Source of the DNA: Bostrychus sinensis
Taxonomy: Eukaryota > Chordata > Actinopteri > Gobiiformes > Eleotridae
Direction of reading: 5' to 3'
DNA: 64,000 nt
NCBI GenBank assembly: GCA_020698575.1
Contig: CM036255.1
Span: 22,682,501-22,746,500 of the forward strand
A program made the translations under genes and the position numbers. This document shows, piece by piece, positions 36,397-48,200 of the stretch. The notes beneath the pieces were generated by a model, which was given only the letters and a program-made list of their open reading frames with translations, did not search any database and was not told where the DNA came from. Position 1 is the stretch's first letter, and every line of letters begins with the position of its first letter.

Positions 36397-37656
36397 ATCA
36401 CTCCTGGGCAAAGTCATCTCTGTGCAGATGAGGAAGTGTTTAAAGGTGTGTTACAGTACAGTTTACACAACAGCACAATCACATCAGATAATACGTTTTG
36501 CATTTGTCTTGGAGTAATTTTTGTACAGAATCAGTAAATGAGAAACAGAGGAAACTTTATTTAGTGTAAATTAATGGAACAACCAGGGACTTAATGTTCA
36601 AACCTGGTGAAAACTTGGACTGAAACAGGTCTGACCCAAGTCTAAACTGAGATGAATCAATGTTAAAATCAGGACTATCCAAACAAAAACTGAAGGGAGG
36701 AGTAAACCAGTCCTGAACCTGATCAATCAATAAAAATTAGCATCTGATTATCTTTAGAGTGTGTTAGTGAAACAAACCACACACAAACCAGAAACTACAT
36801 GGACACATCTTTTACCACAATTCCTCTGCAGAAACCACTTCTGCCTCTATAGAAATGTAGTGGAGTAAAAATAATTATATTTATCTTTCAAATGTAGTGG
36901 AGTAAAAGTAATAAGCTTCCCCCAAAACTCAAGTAAAGTACAGATTCTCAAAAAAAACTGTAAGTATATTTAGTTACTGTCCACCTCTTGTTATATTAGA
37001 GAGAGTTTTATCCCTGCGTTAGTCCTGCTCTGGGTCTTAAATTTGAAGTTTAGTCCTTGTTTAATCCTGGTTTAGTTTAGTCATCATTATGTCATTATTT
37101 ATAAGTGCATTTTCTTTATCAGTACTGATTTTGTGCCTTAGTTTAGTCCTGATTTAGGCACATTTTAGTCCATTATTAAGATGGTACTTGAAAAGCGAAA
37201 AGGGGTGGTACTTGGTGTTAAAAGACATCACTTGACACTGTGAGGTTTCAGATACAGTACATTTACAGTTTGGTTTGGTCTTTCTTTAGTCCATGATCTC
37301 ATCCGTAATTCAAGTTTGTCTGCTTAATACACAGTGCTACCTATTTTTTACTCTCCTACTGTAAAAACTGTAGGCTCATTATAGTACCACACGTATCCAA
37401 ATACTTCCAGTGTTTAACTACTACTGTAAAAGACACCACACCACAGCTTGCCACCTACTTCCTCCTGGAGTCAGTGGGTCTAAGTCTGAACCCAAAACCT
37501 CCTGTAGGCCTAGAGACCAGTGTGGTGAACTGAAGACCAGACCTGATCTCCTCTTTCAGCTGTCTGCAGTCTGAACTAAATTAGCCCCCCGGACCAGACA
37601 GTTGTGGGGCGAGTGCCAGAACTGGACATACAGACTCCTACTGGGACAAGGCGGAG

Positions 37657-40600
37657 ATGGAAGACAACACGAATTTGTACTTTGGTGAGAACAAAATGCA
37701 TTTATAATTTAGGACTGAAGCATGAGTTTAGTTGTGTTGTTTTGGATGGCCGTGTATTCATTGTACTACTTATCATCTACTTAACAGCAAGGCACTCTTT
37801 CTTACAATGCTCTCTGGAATGTTTTTATGATTAAATATCCTATATTATACTTTTTACATCCTTTTTAAAACAGTTTTGGACTCCTTTGCATTAGCATTTT
37901 ACATTTTATAACTTAAAATAATGTATATGTATGGAAACTTCTCTTGGGGAGCTGTTACTTTGACTTTGCAGAGGAAGCTTGGATTAAGTGTCTGCCGCCC
38001 CCTGCTGGCAACGCTGGGGACTGGATGGAGCATAAAATGGCTATGGTTAAAAGCTCAAAAAAGTAGATTTTGCATAACAGGGGACCTTTAATGCTTCAAT
38101 AATTGTTTTTTCTGAGCGAGCAAATAGTTAATACAAATGCATTACACTCCACCACACATTTGGATAACAAACAAACATGGCCGTACACACAAAAGAGGTC
38201 ACTATTACTAGATTAAACCAGATCTAAACCAGCCAAAAAACAGGACTGAACCAGGATTTTAAAATATTCTAAACCAGGACTTGTTTAGGAAAAACACAGG
38301 ACTAAACCAAGACCAAGAACTAAACCATGGCTAAACAAGAACTAAACTAGGACTAAACCAGGACTAAACCAGGTCTAAACCAGGTCAAAACAAAGACCAA
38401 ACCAGGACTAAACAAGGACTAAACCAGGACGAAACCTGGACTAAACCAGGACTAAACCAGGACGAAACCTGGACTAAACCAGGTCTAAACCTGGACTAAA
38501 CCAGGACTAAACCAGGACTAAACCAGGACTAAATGAGGTCTAAACCAGGACTAAACTGGCCATCAACATGATAGACCTAGTAGATAGACCTAGAGTATTT
38601 CTAAAACCCCACATATGGCCCTGATTATAAATGGGTATTTTGGCAAAGTGCTGTTTTTGTATTTTTGTTCCCAGGAGCCTGTGCCAGATGCAGTAAGGCG
38701 GTGTATAGTGCTGACGGCGTCTGTCGAGCAATGGGACGAATATTTCACTCCAAATGTTTCACCTGCTCCACCTGCAGTGAGTCTGGTTAAACTAGACCTG
38801 GATTTGATTTAGTGTCTTATGTCATTTTAAATCTATACTTTGTGATTAATTACTTTTTTAGGTAAAATACTCAGCGGGGAGCCATTTTACACAATATCAG
38901 GAAGTATTTACTGTGAAGATGACTTTTTGGTGAGTGCCCTGTACACAACTGAACATAGATATCCCATAGTTGTGATGGAATAATAAAAAAAAAAAAAAAA
39001 AAAAGATTGTAGCTGTAAGTACCAGATGTTTTTGGAGGGGCATTTGGTATAAGTACTCTTAATGAATGAAAAACTGTGTTAACAAAAAAAACAAAAAAAA
39101 CAAAACAAACATTAAACAACAGGTTAGAGCAGATTCTGCTGAGGCAAACATTCAGGTCAGTTAAACTAAAAACTATTACATTTGCTCTAGACCTCAGACG
39201 GTTCATATGGGACATTTAGGGCCATGTTTTGGTAGGTAGGTAGATGTTATTGTCCCCGTTGGTGGTAGGAAGTTGGTGTGTACTGAATAAAATCATTTAA
39301 CAAAGGCAAAACATTCCACACTAAGCACATTACGTACAATGTATTCCACATCCAACATGAAATCAAGTAGAAAAACAGGCTCTGACCACTACTGAACTTA
39401 CTAAAAGGTACATTTTATACTAAACTATACTTTCATACTACATTTTAATGATCAAAAAACTATAAAATTGTGAATGTAAATAGATTTTGCCCTGTAGAGG
39501 CCAGCTGAACACAGAGATAAATAGTTTATTATTTAAGAATTTAGACTTAAACATTTATTGAGTGAACCAATTAGCTGTGGGACAAACAATTGTCTGGTTC
39601 TATTTTTGCTGAGGGCTGGGTATTGATACCTGTACGCCCTGATGGGAGCGGATCAAATGGATTAAAAAGTGGGTGTTTTGGATCTGATGACATTTTCTCT
39701 GCTTTGTTCTGATTTTTTGCAGTCCTTATATTTTGCAGTCAATGAAGAAGAGTATAGAGGATTAATAAAATTAGTGAATTTTTGGTATCTCTTTGGCAGT
39801 GTCTTTGGACTGTGAGCTTCCTTCCATACGGTCCAAAAACATGGATGAGTTGGTGAATTAAAATTGCTTTTAGTGAATGTATGTGAGGGTGAATGGTTGG
39901 TTGTCAGTGTAGCGAGTGACACTCACTGGACACCGTCTAGTATATACCCCGCCTAAAGCCCATAGCTGCTGGGACGGGCTCCCGCTTCCTGTGACCACTG
40001 ACTGGAATAAGCGGAAATGAATGAATTCAAATTTAGCCTTTTCTTTTGATTGCAGTACTCAGGGGTCCATCCAACTCCAGAAGTCTGTGCCAGCTGTGGT
40101 CATTTAATAAAAGACAATGTAAGTATTAGGACTTCTATTTGAAATATAAGCCTTGTATCCTCCTGAATGACTGATATGTGCTTTCTATCAGGTGCTGCAG
40201 GCCTGTGGGACGTCCTACCACACCTCGTGTTTCCGCTGTGTGGTGTGTGGACAGAGTCTGGAGGAACTGCCTTTCTCTGTGGACACTGACAACAAGGTCT
40301 ACTGCGTCAATGACTACCACAAGTCAGTGCACTGCTCAGGGAGTAATGTTACAAGAAGCCAAGTCTTTTCCCATAACATCTGAAAGAAAAACAAAACCTG
40401 ATTCCAAAAGAAATTAGTATTTTATTCACGATAGACTATGTAATGTGGTTAAAAAAAATAAAGATATTCAGAGCAAAAGTCAGAAGCAGTTTTTTTAAGA
40501 AAGGCCATGAACAAAGAAAGATTAATCAATGTAGAAAATATTTCAAAAAGAAGAAAAAGCAAAATTAGAAGCACCCAGAGGCACAATGGTAAAGATATAG

Positions 40601-41417
40601 TGCTCAGACCTGGACTCAAACTCAAACATCTTCTTGTTTAGGGGTAAATGCTCTCTCCATTCATCCACAAAAACCCTATCACAATGGTCAGGAATCTAAT
40701 AAAACTAATCATTTGTTCTTTTAATGAGTGAAGTTAGTATCTTAGTACAGAATCCCTTAAAAACACTCCTATGTCTAAACAGTGACCTGGATCCACAAAC
40801 AAGTCTGGGAAAGCACGTCATGCCAATAAAAAGCTGTTAGATCAGCATTGTGCAACTAATTAAGTTAACTGGCAGCAGTTCAGTGTGTTGTCTGGATATA
40901 AATGGAGCATTTTAAAAAGGAACATTCTGTATTATTACTATTGGATGCTCATAACCTTCAGGACCTCAAGCTTCATTTTATTAAAAACAGTCATGACTCT
41001 GCACAGGAAACACAAGTAGAAGCTGTATCATGCAAAGAAGAAGCCATTATGACATTTGCTAATCATTTGATTCTGGAAGGAAGTTTACACACGTGCCAAC
41101 TTCCTTTAGGAGCTGGAGCTGTAGAAAGAGGCTAAACATGAGATGGACCACACCCAAAGAGATTTATTACAAAGGCAGTGAACAGTATCGTGTGTGTGTT
41201 TCAGGGTGAAAGCTCCCAGATGTGCTGCCTGCAAGATGCCAATACTTCCCACAGAGGTGAGATACTTCAGTCCCAATACAAAACTGGATTTAAAATGTTG
41301 CTAATACTCTTTTTTTTATTATTATTGGCTCAGGGCTCTACAGACTGTATCCGAGTGGTTTCTCTCAACGGGAACTACCACGTGGAGTGTTTTGGCAGCG
41401 AAGTGGACCTTATCTGA
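37657..41417 (+). CDS. Short LIM-only protein of the Ajuba/LIMD1/WTIP family
   Basis: Seven exons keep the frame: 37657-37684, 38675-38776, 38862-38929, 40056-40118, 40192-40322, 41205-41256 and 41334-41417. The product is about 175 aa. It begins MEDNTNLYFG, where YFG is the usual lead into LIM1 in this family. LIM1 (CARC...FHSKC..CSTC...YCEDD) and LIM2 (CASC...YHTSC..CVVC...YCVNDYH) have complete zinc-ligand sets. LIM3 starts with CAAC and keeps YHVEC but then ends GSEVDLI and a stop, so its second zinc finger is missing. The long pre-LIM region of LIMD1, AJUBA and WTIP was not found; the frame is open upstream only to 37585. Family members scaffold Hippo, adhesion and microRNA complexes. 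Position next to cdcp1 favours limd1 or a limd1 duplicate. It could be a degenerating paralogue, but the intact splice sites and ligands argue for expression. Confidence 0.75.
37900..38091. mobile_element. MITE with TTAAAGG end (copy 2)
   Basis: It shares TATGTATGGAAA.TTCT, GGGGAGCTGTTACTTTGACTTT, CCCCCTGCTGGCAACG, GAGCATAAAATGGCTA and AAAAGCTCAAAAAAGT with 21393-21935. It ends in GGGGACCTTTAA; the left end is uncertain. It lies in intron 1 of the LIM gene. Confidence 0.6.
38211..38565. repeat. Tandem repeat with an 11-bp AGGACTAAACC unit
   Basis: About 350 bp of near-perfect iterations of AGGACTAAACC, AGGTCTAAACC and variants (GACGAAACCTG), in intron 1 of the LIM gene. The same unit, decayed, appears at several other places in this window and again at its right edge (63795-64000). 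Confidence 0.9.
39930..40025 (+). repeat. SINE 3' tail
   Basis: ACCCCGCCTAAAGCCCATAGCTGCTGGGACGGGCTCC...GACTGGAATAAGCGGAAATGAATGAATT resembles the 3' region of common vertebrate tRNA-derived SINEs. The 5' part is missing. It lies in an intron of the LIM gene just before the exon at 40056. Confidence 0.55.
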
Positions 41418-41645
41418 CAACAGCACAAGATCCAACCTTAATTTATCGACTGTTTTAATGGCTTTGTAAAAACATACCTCGCTGAAATTGAACCATAATG
41501 AAGATAAAAATTGAGTGATTGGTTCCTTGGTATACTGCTGTTAGCTGTTATCTGCAAGTACAAGTTTGCACCAAGCTATGGTCTCTAAGGGGCTTAAAGT
41601 AACAGTATAGACTCTAGTAAAAATTCCTGGCTTTATAAGCATTAA

Positions 41646-41651
41646 AATAAA
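41646..41651 (+). terminator. Polyadenylation signal of the LIM gene
   Basis: AATAAA about 230 bases after the stop at 41415-41417, giving a short 3' UTR. Confidence 0.5.
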
Positions 41652-41699
41652 GCACATAAAACACATACATACATACATTATAACATTTTATAATGCCTG

Positions 41700-41815
41700 T
41701 GTGTGGGTGGGTAGGGGGCAAAGGTGTCTATTTTCCCTTATATTTTCTATTATAATGGGCCCATGTTAAGCCTTCTTGCCCCAGACCCCAGCAAGGCTGT
41801 CAATGGGCCGGTCTA
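41700..41815. repeat. Dispersed repeat (member 2 of a pair)
   Basis: GGGGGCAAAGG...TTATATTTTCTATTATAATGGGCCCATGTTAAGCCTTCTTGCCCCAGACCCCAGCAAGG matches 34840-34980. Confidence 0.55.
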
Positions 41816-42636
41816 AAATATATATTGAGACACCTCATATGAGTATAGTATAGTAGTAACCCTAACCTAACTTAAACTTAGTGTAGGATAGATAGAAAAT
41901 AAGCTATAAACTGACAAAATTTACAAGGTATACAAATAATAACAGGTGCATTATAAAATGCCTGTAATAGAAAGGTGCTTTTTGGTGTTCATGAGTCCAA
42001 CATCAGAGGGGAATAAACTGTAACTGAAGCCTCCTGCCGGAGGGGAGTGCCTCAAAAACGAGTCCATGTCCTGGGTGAGAAGGGTGAGCTGTGATCCCCC
42101 CTGCACGCCCCAGTCTCCTGGAGGTGCACAGGTCCTGGGGAGACTGGAGGCTGAGCCTGATCGATCCCCTTCTCTGCAGATACTCTGTAGTCTGTGTCTG
42201 TCCCTGGCTGCAGTGGACCACACAGTTAGTTACACTCAGGGTGACCACATTTATGGACCCAAACACTGCTACATATATTTTTTCAGAAATCATGGTGCAT
42301 TTTAATTTTCCAAGTAACACAACAGCTTCTGAAATCCATATAATTTTATGTCATTGTTAGTTAACATGGAGACAACTGGGACATGGTTTGTTGAAAAATG
42401 GGACTTATTAGTGTTTTTACAGGTCGGTACAAGGAGCCTAAAACTAGGACTGTCCCCAACAAACAGAGACATCTGGTCCCCCTAAACAAGTTAGTACAGT
42501 AGCCTAGCAGAAGTAGAAGTAGATATTTTAGTGTGCTGCAATTATCTCCTCAAAGTATGCTACTTTGTTCTGTAAATGTTACACTTAATAGCCTACTTCT
42601 ATACTTCTAATAAGTAATATTTTTTGATGCAACAAT

Positions 42637-44488
42637 TGTTACGGTCCCATGCCGCATAGCTCTGTGTCTCCAGTTGTCACCCGTTGTTTTTCATGTGACT
42701 AGGTTGTGTACTGAGACACTCGTTTGCATTGTGACTTTTGTCACTCGTTAACTTTGAACATTGAACCTTGAACTCTCTTTGATAAATGGTGCACTTCAGC
42801 AAAAGCCAGTGACTTTAAAGGTCTTAGAGAGCTGATTTTGTTAGAGGACTTCAAACAGTGTCTGCCTGATTGCATTGTGGTGTACTTGAATGAGCAGAAG
42901 GTCCAAACCCTCTCTGATGCTGCTGTGTTAGCAGATGAGTTTGTTTTAACCCACAAAAGCAATTTTTTGTACCTCAGCTGAAAAGTCACTCACCTTCTCC
43001 TGTTCCATCTGTACCCTCTACACCAAGTAGTCCAGCAAGAGACCAGAGAGAGTGTTTCTATTGTCATAAGTCTGGACACATCATTGCCAACTGTCCCACC
43101 CTAAAACGAAAAGCAGAAAGTTCTGCAACCCAACCAAAAGGTGTTGGTTTAATTCAGTCTGAGCCATGCACTCTAGTTCCCGGCACCAACCAAAATCCTG
43201 ACTCTTGTTTTGCGCCTTTCATTTTTGATGGTTTAGTTTCCCTCACTGGCAAAGCACCTGATCAGCATCCTCTGCGCATTTTGCGAGACACTGGCAGCTT
43301 ACAGTCTGTCATTTTAGCTAGTGCGCTTCCGTTCACTCACGAGTCTTCCTGTTGTTCTGGGTCTGTTCTACGAGGAATAAATATGACTCGTCACTCTAGG
43401 CCTGTTCACCTGGTTCATGTTCAGTCAAAGCTTGTTACTGGTTTCTTCCCTGTTGCTGTTTGTCCTGCTCTGATTGCATTTTCTTATTCCCTTATAATGC
43501 AAGTTGTAATCAGCTTTGAGGAAATCCCTCAAGTTTTTGCCATTGTTTTCAAAGTGGCTCTAGACTTCCTAAATGCATAGTGCCTGGTTAACAAGGATAT
43601 CCCTTTTTGTTTGGTCTCTGACATGGCTAATGCTATTTAAAGTGTTATCTATATTGCTCAACACATTAGCCTTGAGTCCAGTCTCTTTGGTAGTTTTGGT
43701 AAATAGCATTTAGCCTTGTGTTTTTTCTGCGTCCCTTTTTCTTATGTATTTTTGCAGAACGTGCTGACGGTGCTATTTGCCATAACCTTGTTATGGGGTC
43801 AGCAGTTGTAAGTGCAATGATTTGTCCAAGAACGTAAGTATGGCATTTGTTTTTTTAAGCAATATTACAACTCTAATTTGTAACATAAGGGGGAGGGTCT
43901 TACGGTCCCAGGCCTTAAGCTCCTCCCTTCTAAGCCATATCTGTGTCATAAGTCTGTGTTGCTTAACCCTTTGTTTTTTCTATGTATATCTGGCTGTGTG
44001 ATCTCAGCTCTGATTGGTGGACCCCCTTCCAGCCCTGATCCTGATTGGTGTGGCATCCCAATCAATGGCCAATCCCTCGGCTCCACCTGTTACTGCCACA
44101 TCTTTATAAGGACACGCCTTGTGCCACTCCTGGCTGCTGGGATTTGGTGTGACCAGCAGCTGCTTAGCTCTGTGTCTCCAGTGGTCACCCGTTGTTTTTC
44201 ATGTGACTAGGTTGTGTACTGAGACACTCGTTTGTATTGTGACTTTTGTTACTTGTTAACTTTCATGTTTGTGCTTTTGATTTCTTAGTTTAAGTTATAA
44301 TTTTGTTTTGCTGTACGGAATCTATTTTTGTTTAGAACTGTGAAGAGCCTTTTGTTTGACCATTTTTGTAGTAATTTTGTTAACTTTACCCTTTACATTC
44401 CTTTAAAATAAATGTATAACCTTAGTTAACTATTTTACATCTTGGTTTGTTTTACTTCCCTTTCCCCTAGTTGAGCTGGGTCGTAACA
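42637..44488 (+). mobile_element. Internally deleted Ty3/gypsy LTR retrotransposon
   Basis: The insertion begins TGTTACGGTCCC and ends GGTCGTAACA, and it is flanked by the perfect 5-bp duplication ACAAT (42632-42636 and 44489-44493). The 3' LTR is 43898-44488, preceded by a polypurine tract AAGGGGGAGGG. The 5' LTR keeps only its first bases and the TTAGCTCTGTGTCTCCAG...GTTAAC segment, with an internal deletion. Between them lies a gag remnant (EDFKQCLPDCIVVYLNEQKV), a CCHC knuckle (CFYCHKSGHIIANC near 43056-43097) and a protease-like RDTGS. Integrase and reverse transcriptase are gone. It lies between the LIM gene and nrm. Confidence 0.85.
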
Positions 44489-44493
44489 ACAAT

Positions 44494-45160
44494 ATTTACT
44501 ACTTTTGAAAAGCATAGAGCCTACTTCTATCAGACATTCAGATAGATAAGTATTTTATTCATTTTGAATTTTTATCCAAGGACATACACAGTAACAAAGT
44601 TACTGTGTTACTTAAGTAAAAGTTGCACCCAGACAACAAATAAGATTAACCAACTAAGACATACACAGAAAAGAGAGAAGAAAAAAAAAGTAAAAAATTT
44701 TTTTTTTTTTTGACACTGTCTTAAAAAACAAACAAAATGTGACATTAAAGAAGAAGTTGTTTCAATCACTGCCCATTAAATGATGGAGTGAGTTCATTAG
44801 AATGCAGTCTTTTTTATCTCAAAGACATCAGGTCATGTGTGGCATTGTTCACCAGTGTCATGGTGCTGTGTTCATTTTAACATTGAAATGTTAACACTAT
44901 ACCCATACACACCATATGTTCACTGACAGCATTAATTTAACACTTGACTTTTTACTGAGTACCAGGGTGGTGCCCTTTTTTTTTACCATTCCACACTCAC
45001 AGTCACAATCACAGTCACTTTGTACAGACACAAACAAATATAGTGATAGAAGTAGGCCTTTGTAGTTCTTATACTGTCACTTCTTCAACTCAACTGTGTT
45101 TTATATCCCTCTTGTTTTTTGTTTTTGTTTACACTGTACATCCTCCTCCCTGGCCTGTGT
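44494..45160. other. Intergenic AT-rich DNA before nrm
   Basis: No coding or RNA gene is seen. Poly-T/poly-A runs occur around 44685-44712. Confidence 0.45.
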
Positions 45161-45165
45161 GTGTG

Positions 45166-45186
45166 CTGTAGCGCCCCCTGGTGTGG
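45166..45186. promoter_or_regulatory. CTCF-like motif upstream of nrm
   Basis: On the minus strand the sequence reads ACACCAGGGGGCGCTACAG, a close fit to the CTCF core CCACCAGGGGGCGC. It lies about 80-100 bases upstream of the nrm start codon, within the likely promoter. Binding is inferred from the motif only. Confidence 0.5.
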
Positions 45187-45265
45187 ATACCTGGCCTCTC
45201 CGCGGATGCTCCCGGAAGAAACAGCTCCGTGCTCGCTGCCAAATGAAGATAAACTCAAATTGGAA

Positions 45266-48200
45266 ATGGCGTCGGGCTCCGTTCGTGGCTGGGCTCTCTG
45301 CGCCGTGTCTCTGCTCAACTTCGCCTTTGTTTTTATCACCGGCTCGGACTTTATTTGTTTTGTTTCATTTAGAGCCATTTACCACAACATCACCGGCGAG
45401 ACGACTCTGTGCCAAGGTGAGCTGCTCCTCTCTGCCGTGGGACACCCGAGACGAGGTTCAGTCAGCGAAAATAGGAGTTTGCAAGGTTATGTGTAGAAAA
45501 CTGTAAAGATTACGCACATAAAACAATATTTTGCGTCTTTTCAGGATGGAAACTGCATAGTCTGAATCTTTTTATGTAAAAGTTGCTCGGTTTTTTTCTT
45601 GTTACGGCTTGTTCATCAGTAATTAAATTGTTTACACATTACAAATTACACATTAGTTTCAATCCAGTATCATCTCATTTGTACAAGTTAGGAAGTGGCG
45701 CTTGATATGACACGTTCTTGCCGCTAGGAGGCAGTCCGCCCGGCTAGCTCAGTCGGTAGAGCATGAGACTCTTAATCTCAGGGTCGTGGGTTCGAGCCCC
45801 ACGTTGGGCGATAAGCTTTTCTACTATTACACAATATTATATTATCCAAGTTATTGTCTGTTGCTCATAGACATGCATCCAGTGATTCCAAAATGTTGGG
45901 TCAGGACACTTTTTTAAAAACAGAGTCAACATGTGGCCCAAAAGACAAGCCAATGTCTATCTCTGTCCCGAGATATTTAAAACCGTCTGCGTGCTCCATG
46001 TGCTGTCCGTGGATGGTGAGAGGTTGGAAAAGATCCACTGTACTTTTCCATCTGGACCAACAGCACAGTTCCTTTATTTTTGGATGATGAGCCTCAGTGA
46101 ACTTTCAGCAAAGGTTTGGACCAGGGAGTGGACCTCCTGCTGGTGCTGTGTCAGGGCCTGAGTGTTCGTGAGCTGAGCTACCAGGGCCATGTCGTCCTCT
46201 TACTTGAGCAGCATCATTCCTTTCATGTTGCAGGAGATGTCATTGATATAGACAGAGAAATTGGGGACAGAATCTGGAGGAGCTCTGTCTTTAAAACCAG
46301 TGTACTGGAATTAAAACCATTTAAAAACAGGTGGAGCATGTGTTTATAATACAGACAAATGTTTGAGAAACTGTGGGATGGTTGGTGACCTCACCCATGT
46401 TTTGTGGGACTGCTCTAAAATAAGAACATTCTGGGAGAATATCAAAAACAAGATAGAGGACATCTTAAGGACATCCTCTTGTATCCTGCTGGATTTGTAC
46501 ACGAAAGACTCTCTCACCAAAGATCAACGATGTATCTTGCATGGCCTACTGCTGGTTGCAAGAAAGACCATCACCCTAAATTGGTTTAAGCCCTGCCCAC
46601 CAAGTGTTGCTCAGGGGACGCAAAAATTAAAACAGGTCTATTTGATCACTGCAAAAAAAATCAATATCTACATTAGATAAAATTACTTGAATTCAGATTA
46701 TTAATCCTGATTTGAGCAATAATTCAGATTATCAATCTTGATTTGAGCAATTTTCACTAGATTAGATTTATTTATTTATTTTTTTATTTATTAGGCAAGT
46801 TATTACTTGATTATTTGCCTTGTTTCGAAGTATTTTTTCCCTGTTTCAAGCTATTTTTTACTTATTTCAAGCAAAATTATCTTGCCCCATGGACAGATAT
46901 TGCAAATTTACAGTGATGGAGTTTCTGCCCAGTACAGTTGAAAATTGATTTTTTTTTTTCAAAAAGATGGTTGAGAGTCTCTACTCTTTTTGACTAGTAT
47001 TTGTTTTGTATCTGAATGTATGTTGTGTTGCCCCTCCCATTTCACAGACTATATGTGTATACTGTTTTTTGTGCCTGTCAGGATGAGCCCCCCCAAAAAC
47101 ACATTTTGTTGTACTGACTAACTTTTGTCTTCAGACTCGATCCCCTGGTCCGTGGCTCTGCAGAACAGCTCGGTGCTCAGGTGTTTGCTCATTGACCTGG
47201 GTTTGCTGGCTCTCTTCACTTTGCAGCATAGTCTTTTGGCTTGGGCCCCCGTCAAACAGATGTGTGAGGCGACGCTCGGGGCTTTCAACAGGACGGCCTA
47301 CTGCTTCACTACTGCACTGGTCCTGCAGGTAAAACACACAGAACGAGATACCAGGACAGGATACGTGGGAAGATTTTCTACAGCTCTTCTTTCTTCTGTG
47401 TGTGTTTTCAGATTCTGATGTGTTGTTGGCAGCCGGTCACAGCAGCGCCCTGTCTGTGGTCCATGAGGCAGGCTCCGTGGAGTATTTGGTTCTCTTTGCT
47501 CTGCTTTTCTCTTCACTTTGTCTGCTGGGCCATCATCTGCAGCATCCTCATGATCTTCGACTGCCCCGAGCTCATGGGCATCAAGCAGGTGAGCCACAAT
47601 TAAAACAAAAATTTAGAAAAACTTAAAAAAGATTAAGTTTCTGAAACCTGCTGTCACTGCCTTGGCCACCAGAGGGAGCAGGCCCGGCTAGCTCAGTCGG
47701 TAGAGCATGAGACTCTTAATCTCAGGGTCGTGGGTTCGAGCCCCACGTTGGGCGCAGTGCTTTTGAGCAGGACAGTGGTTGTTTGTACAACTTTACAATT
47801 TGAAGTCTTTAAATAGGTTATTGATGGTAGTAAAGACTTGCCTGGAAAATCCAGACTGATATGTCTCTGTGTTATTCTACAGAGAAATATCAGTCTGGTC
47901 ACCACGCCGTCCGCAGTGGTTTACTCAAATCCCAACCGTACCATGCAATTTAATTGATTTATTTAAGTCACGTGTTCTTCGCGAGCAGCGTCACTCGTAC
48001 GCATCTCCTCGCCGATAACAATCAAGATGGCACACCGAGGAGCCGAGAGTTTGTTTTATTCAGTGGTATGGTACGGTAATGTTGAAATAACTCCCTCGTT
48101 CCTCCCTCGTGGCTTCATTACTCCGTTTGTTTACTTTCTCACTTTCTTGTCGCTTTGTTAACGTCACGTCCGCCATTTTCTGATTGGTTAACTTCGCTGT

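Larger units (their letters stand above)
33470..37580. other. Intergenic region cdcp1 to LIM gene
   Basis: About 4 kb. It holds the MITE at 35373-35698, one member of a repeat pair at 34840-34980, CTAAACC-type words near 36600-36720 and 37020-37160, and one isolated exon-like frame at 34336-34474. No TMEM158 or LARS2 coding sequence, which lie here in human, was recognised. Confidence 0.45.

Noticed and set aside
38211..38565. CRISPR-like or telomere-like array
   Set aside because: The units are contiguous 11-bp repeats without spacers and are not TTAGGG. It is a simple satellite in a vertebrate intron.
43281..43580. 99-codon frame as a host gene
   Set aside because: It lies inside the LTR-bounded insertion and reads as protease-region remnant of a gypsy element.
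45119..45496. Upstream start for nrm at 45119
   Set aside because: The frame is open further upstream, but the extra N-terminal residues do not fit the family length. The ATG at 45266 begins the hydrophobic family N-terminus.
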